From Acanthamoeba castellanii str. Neff (lineage: Eukaryota; Discosea; Longamoebia; Acanthamoebidae), in the NCBI RefSeq assembly GCF_000313135.1, contig NW_004457586.1, positions 644,860-708,859 of the forward strand: DNA of 64,000 nt, written 5' to 3'. Under the pieces are notes generated by a model. That model made no database searches. It was given only the letters and a program-made list of their open reading frames with translations, and was not told the DNA's origin. Each line of letters begins with the position of its first letter. Within the stretch, counting starts at the first letter, position 1. Positions 18,381 through 35,473 of this stretch are shown piece after piece. The translations under genes and the position numbers were made by a program.

Positions 18381-19416
18381 ATGGCCACGCAGGAAGGAGT
18401 GATTGACTTGTCTTCGGTCATCTATGATGTAGATCCAGTGGTGATGGTGCCCTTGGGACTCCTCATCCTCGTGCTCACTGCATCGCTCCCCAAATCGCAT
18501 CGCCTCTCGCTCAGGGACTCCCTTGTGGCCTTCTGGTATCTCTTCAACGGCATCATCATCCACATTTTCCTCGATGGGTGCGCACCCTACTGCCAACACT
18601 TAGGTTTCCCTCTGGCCTTTTCACAATCAGAGAATTGCGATCTAAAGCTAAGCGCCTGCACCACACAGATTGGTGGGCTTCGCCAGGCGTGTGCCGTTCC
18701 TCTTCTCGCTCTACTGCACGCTGGACAAGTACGCTGCCCGTCTCGGTTGGCGCCATCTTGCTCGTGGGGGTGTGGAGACACAGGTCAGTCTCGCTTACCT
18801 CAAGGCCGCTTGCGCTGCAGGCGCTATGAGCATGCCGAGTCGGCGGTGATGATGATCTCCATCACCGAGCTGCTCATCATGGGTCCGCTCTGCATCTTCC
18901 TCTACTACGGCTACCACCGCAACAAGTCCTGGAGAGCCCCGCTGGAGCTTGTGGTAACCACTCTTCCTTTCTTCTCTTCGCCAAACGTGTGATGGCTTTA
19001 CATCTTCTTCTTGTGTGTCTTCACACTATCAGGTCTGCGCCATTCAGATCTTTGGCACCATCGTCTTCACCGGCTCTGAGATCTGGGAGGGCTTCCCTCA
19101 CATCCCCACCGACTTTGAGATGACCTTTGAACAGGACAAGGTGATCTCTCCCTCTCCACTCCCTCCTTCATCACTCGTTGTTCAATGCTCATCGATCGAG
19201 TTGTTGCTCTCCTTCCCCCCAACACTACAGGTCATCTTCTTCTGGGTGTTCTTCGTCGCCGCCAACGCCCTGTGGCTCTTGTTGCCGCTCCGCCTCCTGC
19301 TGACGGCCTTCCACGAGGTCAACGCCGCCATGCTCGCTACTCGTCCCGCGACCAGGGGCTCTTCGTCCAAGGCAAAGAAGTCGACCAAGAAATCGACCAG
19401 CAAGAAGGCCGACTGA
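18381..19416 (+). CDS. EBP-family (EXPERA) sterol isomerase-like membrane protein
   Basis: Multi-pass ER membrane protein of the emopamil-binding-protein family; canonical EBP moves the sterol B-ring double bond from C8 to C7. ATG 18381 is followed by VVMVPLGLLILVLTASL (helix 1), then AFWYLFNGIIIHIFLDG, which matches the EBP helix carrying the key His. The later exons give MISITELLIMGPLCIFLYYGYHRNKSWRAPLELVV and IFGTIVFTGSEIWEGF, then IFFWVFFVAANALWLLLPLRLLL, which aligns with the final EBP helix. The tail is Lys/Ser-rich (KAKKSTKKSTSKKAD), reminiscent of ER-retention Lys motifs. Introns are near 18578-18668, 18782-18830, 18954-19032 and 19141-19231. An aspartate stands where EBP has its first catalytic Glu, and the second Glu seems shifted by three residues, so it could be an EBP-like paralogue with altered chemistry. 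Confidence 0.75.
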
Positions 19417-19572
19417 ACATCATCAAGTTCAAGCCATACCGACTCTTCTCTCTCAAGCTGATTAGGTCTTGATGTTGCTATTGTTGCAATGCCGTGTATT
19501 GCATTCAGAACCAACAAATAAATAAGTGTCTTTACAATAAATATTATTGTGTGGTGGGTGACGCGTCGAGGG

Positions 19573-21766
19573 TTAGAGTGGCGGCTTGACGCGCGTGCTC
19601 CGCCAGTTCCTGCTTTCGTTCTGCTTCGAGGCAGTGAGCTCCTGCTGCTTCTTCTTCTTCTCGAGGTCGTCGTTTTCTGCATCGTCGTCGTCGCTGGGGG
19701 TGGCGTTGACGGAGGCGACGGTCAGATGGAGCAGCACGACCAGGAAGGCCCCGAGCAGGAGGACCGCGGTCAGGAAGGCCATCTTGATGAAGAGCGAGAC
19801 GAAGGGGCCGAGCATGAAGATGATCACGAAGCCCAGCGAGTTGAAGATGAGTCGGCACGAGAACGCCGGCTCCGTGTTGTCGAGGAAGAACGTCCCGAGA
19901 ATCACCGCGCTGAACGTATTGTAGCACGCATCTCCAATCCCAAACACACCTACGATCGCCCAGGCACACACACGCACACAGCGCACACACCGCACACCAC
20001 ACACACACACACACATCAGATGAATGAACGACGAGGTGGAGTCGATGAAGCGTTGCTTTTTTTTTACCTGCGGCGATGTAGAGCACGACGGTGTCGATCT
20101 CCTTGATGGACTCGTGATCGCCGCTCGACCAGCACTTGTAGAGGAAGAAGGCGTAGAACGAGAGGTGGACCGACACGCCGACGATGATGAAGATCATCTT
20201 GCCCAGCTTGTCGGAGAGCTTGCCCAGCACGAAGCACGCGAGGCCGTCGAACACGCAGAAGCAGATCAGCACCATGGGGATGCCGGCCAGGCCCTGCGTG
20301 GGCAGGATGATGCTCTTGGTGATGTCCGCCGCCACGAAGCCGGCCTGCAGGCCCAGGTAGAGGATGCTCACGCTGAGCAGGTACATGCGCGGGTCCGTGA
20401 GCAGCCGGAACACCTTGCCCACCTTGCCCAGCACGGTCCGCATGGAAAGGGGCGGCTCGACGTCGACGTCGACATCAACGTCAAGGTCGACGCCAACATC
20501 ATCATCATCGTCGCCGAGCGTGATCTCCTTATGCTTGGGCACGTCGATGTCGCTTTCGTCGTAGTGTGCTGCCGAGCGCTGCTTGCCTTGGAGTTGTTGT
20601 TGCTCTTCGCGGCGCTGCTGGCGGGCCTGGCGCGCCCACTCCCGCTCGCCCGGCTGGTGACCCAGCGCGGCGAGGACGAACAGCGCGGAGATGGAGATGC
20701 CCAGAAACGTGTAGAACAGCAGCGCCGTGGAGGGCGACCCCGGGGATGCTTCATCGGTGCCGCCGGACGGGTCGGGCGACTCAGTGGTGTCCTCATCCTC
20801 CTCAGTCACCCCGTCCACGCTCGATGTCTCGCCCGTCAGGAGCAGCACCACCCCGATCACATTACCCACCACTTGGCACGCCTGCACCGCCAACAACAAC
20901 AACAACAACAAGTCGTTAGTTAGTGTGTCGTGCCGTGTGTCGCGTGCGCGATCGTGTGCACCTGCATGCTCGCGAAGAAGATGCCGTTGAAGAGGCCCAG
21001 GACGGACTTCTTCGGTTGGTTCATCGCCCGCGCGTAGTTGGCGGCCACGTTCGACAGGTAGGCGCCCTGGCCGGTCCACAGAAGGCCGGCCCCCACCCCG
21101 CTCGTCACCGCCGCCGGAATGAGGGTCCACCTGGTGCATCCACATCCACATCAACGTCATCATCGTCGTCGTCGTCAGCGTCACGAGCAACAAACATTCA
21201 GCCCAAGCTCGAGGTGGAGGGAAGTGGTGCGTGCACTGTACGCGGTTGGGTTGAGGTTGGCGGCGATGAAGAGGGAGTAGGTGGATGCACCGGCGACGAG
21301 CGCCCACTTGGGTGTCAGGAGTTCAGTTGCCGATGAACTGGTTGACGACCCATGTGCACATGGGTCAGAGAGTGCTGAGTGTTGTGGTGAGGGTGGTGAA
21401 GTTTGTTAGGTACCTGATGAAGAGGGAAGAGAAGCAGAAGGCCACGTAGAGGAGGGCCAGCGTCACGGTGCCGAGCTTGCCCGGAATGAGACTGCTCACA
21501 AGGTTCTGCGTGGTGCTGCACAAAAAAAATTAAAAAATGAGAAAAGAAGAAACAATGAATAGTTTTGATTCTCATTCTCAAATTAATAAAATGAGAATAA
21601 TAAATAATAATAAATAATAAGAAATAATATACCTGAATGCGACGAAGATGAGGAAGAAACCGAGACAGATTACGATTAAATCGCGAATCGGTTTCTTGGC
21701 ATCAAGCCCACCCGCGGAGCTGGGGTGAACGAGCAGCGGCGTCGCCTCTCCCACACTCCCCTTCAT
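19573..21766 (-). CDS. UNC93-like major facilitator transporter
   Basis: Polytopic membrane protein of the UNC-93/MFSD11 branch of the major facilitator superfamily. ATG 21766 opens MKGSVGEATPLLV, then DLIVICLGFFLIFVAFR (helix 1). Later exons give LGTVTLALLYVAFCFSSL, KWALVAGASTYSLFIAANL, and GAGLLWTGQGAYLSNVA, a family signature in which UNC93 members carry WxGQGxY. A central loop (20420-20830) is long, Gln/Arg/Asp-rich and hydrophilic. The second half has MYLLSVSILYLGLQAGFVAADITKSI, LACFVLGKLSDKLGKMIF, FGIGDACYNTFSAVILGTFF and FVVIIFMLGPF-like helices. The C-terminus is acidic then Lys/Gln-rich. It converges with the EBP-like gene (157 nt). Substrate unknown; family members affect trafficking or ion channels. 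Intron near 20890 holds a CAA repeat and another near 19950-20068 a CA repeat. Confidence 0.82.
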
Positions 21767-22091
21767 CTTTCCTCCCTCCAGTGGAGACTACCACCCGCGC
21801 TTCTGTTCAGTTCGTTTGTTTGTTCGCAGCCCGGGCGCGAGCCGCACAAAACAAACAACAGAAGAAGAGAGAAAGAGAGGAGAGGGGCGAAAGCGAAGAG
21901 AACGAACGCGAAGGGGAGACCACAGAGAAGGAAGGGGAACACCGAAACTGCGGAGCGCAAGAGGGTGCAACTTCCAACTTTCGCCTTTCCCCGTTCTCTT
22001 GGGGAAGAAGTTCGCTACTGGGTTGTCGACAAGGTCCGTGTTAGGGCAACATGTCCACCGTCAGTGGACCCACCAAGCCTGCTGAGGGTGT
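21767..22091. other. Intergenic region upstream of the UNC93-like gene
   Basis: 325 nt between the UNC93-like start and the ALC1-like stop, both on the minus strand. A purine-rich tract occupies 21855-21960. It probably includes the ALC1-like 3' UTR and the UNC93 promoter. I see nothing else supported. Confidence 0.45.
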
Positions 22092-27600
<5,509 letters not shown>

Positions 27601-27951
27601 CTCGCAAGCTCGTCTTGTTCGATTGGATCACAACCGGTTGTCGTTAATCGAAAATAAAAACAAAAAATACAAATAAAAGCCACTTTATTTCCGAGAAAAT
27701 ATTTCTACTGATGACGTGGGCCGCCTCCTTAAAAATCAGGAAAAGCGGATTTCCCACAAGCAGATCTTTTTCTTTCTGTTCCCCGCGAACTTTTGCCTGA
27801 CGCTTGGGCTCTTCAGGTTCCTCGATCTCTCTCGCTTGTGGTGGCCACTTCCTCGTTCGTTGGCACCACGCAAGACGCAAAGACGATCGGCAACAGCAGA
27901 GAGACAAAGAAGTGATTCGAGACAGAATTTGAACAAAGAGGATTAATCGAC
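27601..27951. promoter_or_regulatory. Divergent promoter region, ALC1-like and ABCD genes
   Basis: 351 nt between divergent start codons. The left part is AT-rich (27640-27690, long A/AAT runs). The right part next to the ABCD start is A/G-rich. No specific element can be named from sequence alone. Confidence 0.5.
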
Positions 27952-30900
27952 ATGGATCTCGCTCCGGGAGTGGCCGCTGGCTTCCTCCAGCAACTCCAGA
28001 AAGTGCAATCGGGAGTGATGAAACGAAAGATGGCCGCCGGCGGTGGATTGATCGCTCTCGCCACAGCCGCTTATGTTGGTACGCAATTCTGGATGATTTA
28101 TGCAACTCCACATGTTGTATTGCTTAGCTCAACTTGTTAATCATGCATTATACAACGGGAAGGGCCCAACTCCCATTATGCGATTAATAACAACGCCCAA
28201 ACATCGAAATAGTGACACACAAGCTTCTAAATACTGACAATACTGCAACAACACAACACAACACCACACGTGCAGGCTCGAACATGATGGCGCGCAAGCG
28301 CGGGCCGGGGCAAACACGCCCGCGAAGCGATTCCAGCAGCGGACTGGGCATGGTTGATCCCGCTGCCCAGAAGCGAAAGGGGAAGACCGCCGTCAACCGG
28401 GAGTTCTTTCAACAGCTCTCACGCTTCCTCCCCATCCTCATTCCCGTGCGCCCTTTACCATCAGGCCCCAACCAACTCTCTCTTTCTTCTTCGTCTTCGT
28501 TACAAAGTCACTCACATCACTCCTCTTCCTCTTGGAAACTTGTAGGGCGTTTGGACGAGGGAAGTGGCAACGATGCTCGGCGTGTTTGTCATTCTGATGG
28601 TTCGTGCTCTTACTATGTGACATCTGTTTGACTTCTGGTGACTTCAACTCATTGATGTTGTTGGTGGTGCTGATAATGGATGTTGATGGCGCCCTCATAT
28701 GGTATTTATTAGTCGCGCACGTGGCTCGACTTTTGGATGATCGCCAACAACGCCAACATCCTGGGCGCCGTGGTGCAGAGGGACTTCAGCCGCTTCCTCA
28801 AATACATCATCCAGTTCGCCCTCATGCAGTTCCCCACCTCGCTTGTAAATAACCTCCTCAAACACTTCATCGACAACCTCGCCCTCTACTTCCGCGAACG
28901 GTACCCAATCATCATCCTCTCTCCCTCTCTCTCTCTCTCATCGCACCTCTCTGGTCTTCTTCATCGACTGATCACTGATCGTTCCTTTTTGGAACGTTTT
29001 ATGTGAGCCAGGCTCACGCTGCACCTCCACCAGCACTACATGAAGGGCTTCACCTACTACGCCGTGTCCAACCTCGACAACCGAATCGACAATGCCGACC
29101 AGATGCTCACCCAGGTATGTGTACATTATTAGTAACCTCATTCCACGTGAGTGCAGTGACACTGAAGTCACGCGGGGGCAGGATATCGATCGGTTTGCCA
29201 GCTCGCTGAGCACGCTCTACTCCAACATCACCAAGCCGATCATCGACGTCATCCTGTTCTACAGGAACCTCGTCCAACAGTTTGGCTGGGGCGGTACAAC
29301 ACACACTCTCTCCCTCTCCCTCTCTTTCTTTAGTCGCTTGACCTACTCTTGAGCTCACCAACACCGTTGGCGCCTGTAGGTCCCACGACCATGATTCTCT
29401 ACTTCGTGTTGGCCGGAGCCGTCATGACTAAGCTGCGCGCACCATTCGCCTGGTATGCCTCGACGCAGGCCAAGCTGGAGGGTACCCACACTGCCGCGAT
29501 TTATCTTACTTGCTTATTAGTAATGATTTGACATTGGTATTATTGGTTTTTTAAACAATTGTCACTTTTTGGCTCCTATTGACGCGTGTTCCTTTTAGGC
29601 GAGTTCCGCTACTGCCACTCGCGGCTCATCACTAACGGCGAGGAGATCGCCTTCTACAACGGCGGCGAGCGCGAGAAGGGTATCATCGATTCGGCCTTCC
29701 ACCGAGTGCGCACCTCTTGCTTACAAAGCCCTCTCCCTGGCGCCGGCGATAGCACTCGCTCCCCCCCCCCTTTCACTAACCGCCAGGCCGTCGTCCACAG
29801 TTGGTGCGCATCGTTTCGCGTTACCTCCGCTTCCGGACGGTGTTGGGCGTCATCGACTCCTGCGTGACCAAGTACAGCGGGACCCTCGTGGGCTACTTCA
29901 TTGTCACCGCGCCCATCTTCGATCCCCGACGCGCCAGCCGCTAGTACGCGCACCGGCCAACACACACACACACCACAGCACACCTCGAAGAACCTCGCTC
30001 ATCTGTTATTGACTTTGCTTGGCGTACAGTGTGGAGTCGCTCGGTGGCAATCCCAAGCAGATCATGGAGGACTACACACGCTACATGCGACTACTGATGG
30101 TTTCGTCTCTCACAACACATCATCCCCCCCCCAACCCTAAGAGTGGTGGCTAACCAGCAGCGAACCCACCACCACCACCACCCACAGGTGATGGTGCGCG
30201 CGGTCGGGCGACTGGTGTCCAGCGGGCGGGAGCTGTCCCACTTGGCGGGCTACACTTCGCGCGTGGCCGAGCTCTACAACGTGCTCGGGGACATCAACAG
30301 CGGCACCTTCGTTCGGACTCAAACGGTGCGTGAGCCGCAGGAGGGCGAGGAGAGGACCGTGGACCACATCGACCCGATCACTTCGCGCGGCGAGCTCGTC
30401 GAGATCGGACCCAGCGACACACGTACGCTATGCCATGAACCCTTTCGGTCGTGTGTCGTGTGTCGTGTCGCGAGCATCGTGCGCTTGTCGTGCCATGTTG
30501 CGCTGACCTATGACTTTTTGCTGGCTAGCCATCATCCGCTTCGAGCATGTGCCGATCGTGACACCCAACGGTGACGTCCTCTTGCGGGAGCTCAACTTTG
30601 AGATCAAGGCCGGCATGAACTGCCTGATCGCCGGACCCAACGGCTGCGGCAAAAGGTTCGCCAAAGCCCTCAATCTCTCCTCCCCCCAAAGACCGCACGC
30701 GATCCGCGTTAATGACTAATTGCGCCCGCGGCGGCCACCAGTTCTCTGTTCCGTACGCTGGGCGACCTGTGGCCTCTCTGTGGCGGCCGGCTCACGCGAC
30801 CCAACAAGAAGCACCTCTTCTACATCCCTCAGCGGCCCTACCTCGCTATCGGCACCCTGCGGGACCAGGTGGGCGCCACAACAACCCCCTTTTTCCTACT

Positions 30901-31538
30901 CTGTCTCTGTTTGCTGTGTGATCTGACCCAGAGGGTCTGCAGGTGGTCTATCCGCACACCAAGAAGGACCTGGACAGGCTGGGCGTCAAGGACTCGGAGC
31001 TCCTGCAGCTGATGGACAAGGTCCGCACCACCTTCCCCCCCCCTCTCAATGACTGCAGTGCTGGCAGCGGCGGTGCTGATGCGTAACGTGGCCCATGATG
31101 GACAGGTGGCGCTGTCCTACCTGGTGAAGCGCTTCGGTGGCTGGGACGCGCGTGCAGATTGGTGGGACGTCCTGTCGGGCGGAGAGAAGCAGCGTATCGC
31201 CATGGCCCGCCTCTTCTACCACAGGCCTCTCTTCGCCGTTCTCGACGAGTGCACCAGGTTCGCCACGCCCCTGCGTCGCTGCACCGCACGCGCTGAGCCG
31301 ATCGGGCTGTTGGCTGACCTTCACCACCATAATCTTCTTATTCTGCTACCACTACCACAGTGCGGTGAGCGTCGACATAGAAGCGGCGATGTACGAGTAC
31401 TGCAAGGAGATCGGCTGCACGCTCTTCACCATCTCGCATCGCAAGACGCTCTGGCGCTTCCACGAGTACGTCCTCCGCTTCGACGGCAAGGGCGGCTACG
31501 AGTTCTTCCACCTCGACTCCAGCTACGAGGGACTCTGA
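27952..31538 (+). CDS. Peroxisomal ABCD-type half ABC transporter
   Basis: Half-size ABC transporter of subfamily D, which imports acyl-CoAs or related lipids into peroxisomes. ATG 27952 opens [18 protein letters not shown]. The membrane part includes [37 protein letters not shown] and the EAA-like loop [18 protein letters not shown] (29080-29200), followed by [26 protein letters not shown], a strongly conserved ABCD block. The nucleotide domain has Walker [10 protein letters not shown] split by an intron near 30656, signature [20 protein letters not shown] (31174-31230), Walker [10 protein letters not shown], and the switch [15 protein letters not shown]. The tail is short, as in ABCD3/4. 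About a dozen introns, some with CT- or CA-rich tracts. The partner subunit is unknown; it could homodimerise. Confidence 0.92.
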
Positions 31539-31729
31539 AGAGTCGCGCTTGGGCTTGTTACATTGTTGTCATGGTTGACATTCTTGGCGTGCCTCAGCTC
31601 ATACCCAAGTCACGTGTTGCAACATTCTGTGTCACGTGTTGTCTCATGGGGGATCTCTGCTACGCGTAGTTATGCTACTTCTTCTATCTTTTTACAATCC
31701 CAACTCGAACCAAACCACATCGGTTGAGG

Positions 31730-32513
31730 ATGACGAGAGGGTTCATGCTCACCTTCTACTTGGCTTGGCTTGTCGTGGTCCTCGGGTGCTTCTCGGGTGT
31801 GGCGCGAGCCCAGCTGGCTGGGGTGGAGATCACCTTCACCAACCAGACCTTTAGCCAGAACGGCACCAACCTGGTGGCCCAGTTCGGCTTTACCCAGGGC
31901 TATGCCTCCGAGGCCGTCAACTGCACCTTCACCTTCCCCGGCGCGCTCACTTTCCAGAGTATAAATCAGTACTACACCCTCAGAGGGTCCAACTTGGCCG
32001 GTCTCTCCTTCCCCAGCGACATCAACGTACGCCAACCCAAGTATTATTTGGGTGTTATTTTAAACAGATATATATCAGGCACATAAGGCATATATGGATA
32101 TGTTGTCCTTTCTCCACCATAACAAATATTTATTATTATTTTTGCAGGCGCAACCACTGAGCTCAGGCAAGCTGCATGTGCGCAACGAAGGCGCTGTCTC
32201 CACTGGTACGGAGCTGACCTACTACGTGTGGCTGCACGAACAAGGCAAAGACCTGGGCCAGGCCTTCTCCTTCGGCCTGGCGTGCGCCGCCGACGGCCAG
32301 TCGGCCAGCTTCTCCCTCGACAACCTTGTGATCGTGGACAACACCCGGCCGGCCGAATCCGCGTCGCCTTCTCCTAATTCCTCGCCGCAGCCTGGCTCTT
32401 CCAAGTCTCCTTCGCCCAGTCCTTCGGGAGGCCACGACGACGTGTCATTGGGGGCGCGCCTGGCGCCGCTGGCCGCGCTCGTGCTTGCTGCATGCAGGAG
32501 CAGACACCAATAA
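31730..32513 (+). CDS. Secreted, probably GPI-anchored protein (FTNQTF family, copy 1)
   Basis: Two exons, 31730-32026 and 32148-32513, joined at phase 0. ATG 31730 opens a signal peptide (FYLAWLVVVLGCFSGVARA) that precedes the mature start near QLAGVEITF. The body carries FTNQTFSQNGTNL, CTFTFPGAL, ELTYYVWLHEQGKDLGQAFSFGLAC and DNLVIVDN. Two NxT glycosylation sites are visible. It ends with a Ser/Pro linker (SPSPNSSPQPGSSKSPSPSP) and a hydrophobic tail (ARLAPLAALVLAA), a layout typical of GPI-anchored proteins, though the last residues RSRHQ are polar. It is clearly paralogous to the gene at 36981-37688: same length, same motifs and the intron at the same place. No known domain recognised. 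Confidence 0.75.
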
Positions 32514-32830
32514 GAAAAAAGAGAGAAACAAAAAGAAATGTGAATAGATAATACTTCTTCTCGTACGCCCTTGGCAGTGAGTAAAAGAATAAAATACAAA
32601 ATGAAGAAGGTGAAGAGTACCTCCAAGTTCCTGTTTTCGGGGTGGAGGGCCAAGCGTGCGGTGGACAAGGTCGAGCCCCTCCTTCCCTCCTCCGCGGTCG
32701 GCACCGCCATCTTTTCTGGTGCCGCTCCTGCCCTCCTTCGCCCCCCCCCCAGTTTCTCTTGTCGGGGTCCTCACCTTTCGCGTCCTTGGTGCGGTGGCAC
32801 ATACGTGTGCGGCGATGGACGGACTTAGGT
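32514..32830. other. Intergenic region
   Basis: 317 nt between the secreted protein stop and the next start. The first third is A-rich (probable 3' UTR and poly-A signal region); the rest is C/T-rich with a poly-C run near 32740-32750. No other feature seen. Confidence 0.45.
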
Positions 32831-33374
32831 ATGAGCGAGGATGGAGAGAGCAGCAGAGAGGGCTCCACGCGCAGTGTTCAGACGTCGTGGGACAAACCGA
32901 AGCAGTGGAAGGGCCGTCGCTGCCCGGTGTGGCTGAACTTGGTCAGCATCGCTGCGGGCATCGGCGGGCTCATCATCGCGCTCCTCGTCCTCTTCCTCTA
33001 CTGGCGACCCGATGGGTGGCGAGACGACGGCAACGACTCCCTCAAGCTCACCCTCATCGCCACCGTTGGCGCCGGTACGCACACGCACACGCACCACCGC
33101 ACACGCACACGCACGCACACGCGCCTCACAAATGCGAATAGGAGCGGTCTTGGCGCTGTCGTGCACGCTGATGGTGGGCTGCTGCTACTGCCTGGTGTGC
33201 CACGGCGAGTTCTGGCAGCGAAGGAAGTGGAAGCGGTATCTCGACCACGAGGAGCAGGAGATGCACTCCATGGGCCAGATCGCGGACAAGTACCAGCGCG
33301 CCAAGGACGACAAGAAGGCCCGCCACGACGCCTACCGCACCCGCGCCTACGAACTCATGCGCGGCGACAAGTGA
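32831..33374 (+). CDS. Small two-helix membrane protein, unknown function
   Basis: Two exons: 32831 to about 33074 and about 33142-33374. The product is roughly 155 residues: a Ser/Glu-rich N-terminus (MSEDGESSREGSTRSV), a first helix (LVSIAAGIGGLIIALLVLFLYW), a short polar loop (RPDGWRDDGNDS), a second helix (LTLIATVGAGAVLALSCTLMVGCCYCLVC), and a basic/charged cytosolic tail (RRKWKRYLDHEEQEMHSMGQIADKYQRAKDDKK). Cys residues cluster at the end of helix 2 (GCCYCLVC), a likely palmitoylation site. The intron contains a CA-rich tract. I do not recognise a family. ATG 32831 is the first Met giving this frame after an upstream stop-poor region, so a longer N-terminus is possible. Confidence 0.65.
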
Positions 33375-34416
33375 ACCGTAAAAGAACCATTTTTCAACCA
33401 TTTATTATGTGATTTTTGATATTTAATGTACAATTTACAATATATAAACATATCAACCACATTTTACCAATATATCGGCATCTGTTTTTATCAACTAAAA
33501 AAGGGGGCGGTTGGTGGAGGGAAGGTGGCGTCGCATGTAGTTGGTCCTTCAGTGGTATCGCTCCTTCCTGGGCGAGGTGGTGGTTTAGTCCGATCCTCGG
33601 CAGGTGGGTTGATGTGGTTTCGGTTGGCTGCGCTCGTCCGTCGCTGGTGTGGTCCCTCAAGTCCTCCACCCTCGCCGGCCGCCGGTTGCCCAGCAGTCGG
33701 CGGAGGGGAGAGGACCGTCGGCACACAGCCGATCGTCGTTGCTGACGTCAGCCGTGTGCGATTGTGGTGTGCGAGAGACGCGGCCGGGCCTTCGATCGCC
33801 GCTTTCGGTGGGACGGTGCCCACCTTGGGCGGTGGTCGAGCTGGCTCGGCTGGGGGACGGAGCTGGCAGCGCAAGGAGCGGCTGAAGGCTGGGGTCGATT
33901 GGTGGGATAAGTTTCGGTCGAAGTGCCTCGCGTGGACGTCGAGGGCGACGAGTGGTGGTGTCTCATGGTCGACCGGTCTGCCGGCAGCGAGCCCCGCCTC
34001 AGATGGCGGGACCCACCACCGACAGATGGGTCCGGTCTCCCACCTAGGCTGAACCTCGTCGCAGTTGGTTGAAGGGTAAGATTATCGCTTTCTTTGAAGA
34101 AGGTGGTTATCGTGTTATCAGGATTGATAGTTGTCGTAGTGATTGATGAGTTGATCATTCAGTAGTTGCAGAGTTGTAGTCTTTCGAAGTAACATGCTGA
34201 CGTGTACGGTCGGCTGGCGAAGAGTCGGCTCGCTTGGGCTTCCCTCCACCGGCGCCCGAACTGTAAGCCTGGCCTCTCGCCCACCTTGAAGCTGCGCTCT
34301 CGCCCCCCGGCTCCCATTATGGTTCGTCTCACCCCCCCCTCAGCGAACTGCATTCCGATTTTCACGATTATGGGATATATTTGGAATTCCAAGTAATATA
34401 AATAGGAAAAGACTCT
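33375..34416. other. 1-kb region without an identifiable gene
   Basis: An AT-rich part (33400-33500) is followed by a GC-rich block (about 33500-34060) and then a mixed part. The GC-rich block is open in several frames on both strands; the products are Pro/Arg/Ser-rich and show no domain. A plus-strand frame contains RKERLKAGVDWWDKFRSKCL, which looks protein-like but matches nothing I know. It may be a decayed gene or element. Confidence 0.4.
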
Positions 34417-35357
34417 CTACACACGGGCGGTGGTCGCTGCGGCGGGGACGAGGTCGACGTAGATGCGGTCGTCTAGGTAGTGAGCCGTGGCCTCCACCCA
34501 CTGTCGAATACTTGCTACCTCCTCGCCCCACAACGTAATGGTGGAGCTGACGAGCTTCTGGCGACCATCATCGCAGCTTTGCCGCGCCAGCAATCGCTCG
34601 ACCTGCGGCCACGACCGGTGGGCGTACCACAGCTGCAGCGGGAACGTGACATGGGTGCCCTCCCGCACGTGGGCGTCGACCAGGGCCAGCATGGCGTCGA
34701 TCATGTCGGCTGTGTAGCCCGCCATGTCGCGCTCGTTGGTCGGATAGCCCGTTGTCCAGCCCAAGACAACACCGCGCCCGGCAGCGCTTGCTGGCACGCC
34801 TCGACGAACGCGCGACCGTCGAACGCAGACGACGGGCCGCCTGGTGTAGTTGTCGTGAGTGTGGTGAGACCTCGGCACGTCCGCACGCACCATTGCACAC
34901 CTCGCGCGCACGCACGACACGCACGGGAGCAGCCACGGGTACCAGGACCGGGAAGTACGTCGGCGTTGAGCCAAACAGGAAAGCCGAAGGGTCCGCGGAC
35001 CTGTTGTCGGGCCACGAGGACGGCCAGGCACGGGGCCACGGCGGCGAACGACTTGAAGTCGAGCTTCACGCCCTTGGTCTTCTTCGTTCCTTCACCATCA
35101 GCTGCTGCGGCAACGCTTCGGTTGTGCTCCAAGATGAGATCGAACCAGGCCTCGAAGGGCATGGCGTCGGGCGGGATGGAGGGCGGGTGCGCCATCACCG
35201 GCACACCCGCCCCCTTCGCTGCCGCAGCATCTTCATTGCCGCTACGGAACATGACGTCAGCCTCGATCATCGAGATTCGATCATCACCCAGCGCATCCCG
35301 AAGCTGCAACCTATCGTTGGCCGCGTGAGCCCACCCCACCTCTCTTGCCGGCTGCAT
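34417..35357 (-). CDS. FAM151/menorin-type protein, frame disrupted
   Basis: Member of the FAM151 (DUF2181) family, related to the TIM-barrel phosphodiesterase fold; the worm member menorin acts in dendrite patterning. ATG 35357 opens MQPAREVGWAHAANDR. Family blocks in order: ISMIEADVMFR, VPVMAHPPSIPPDA, KGVKLDFKSFAAVAP, FPVWLNADVLPGPG, then after an intron (about 34833-34940) FDGRAFVEACQQALPGAVLS, LGWTTGYPTNERDM, HVTFPLQLWYAHRSWPQ and SSTITLWGEEVAS. The last two parts lie in different frames: GAVLS is followed directly, one base short, by LGWTTG near 34763-34768. One missing base would restore the family pattern. This may be a sequencing error or a real inactivating change. No signal peptide is visible at this start. 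Confidence 0.75.
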
Positions 35358-35473
35358 CTTCGTCTTCGTGTCCCTCACTCTTGCAGCCAAATAAATTTAT
35401 TTTATTTTATGGACGCAAATATAAACAAACAAAACAAAAACAAAAACAAGAAAATAGTACCAGTAGAAGAACA
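35358..35473. promoter_or_regulatory. Short divergent promoter, FAM151-type and peptidase genes
   Basis: Only 116 nt separate the two start codons. The stretch is strongly AT-rich (35389-35460, with runs of aaac units), which stands out from both coding sides and probably holds the core promoters and leaders of both genes. Confidence 0.55.

Noticed and set aside
19549..21336. Long plus-strand frames over the UNC93-like gene
   Set aside because: Products are His/Glu/Asp-rich mirrors of hydrophobic helices, with no family signal.
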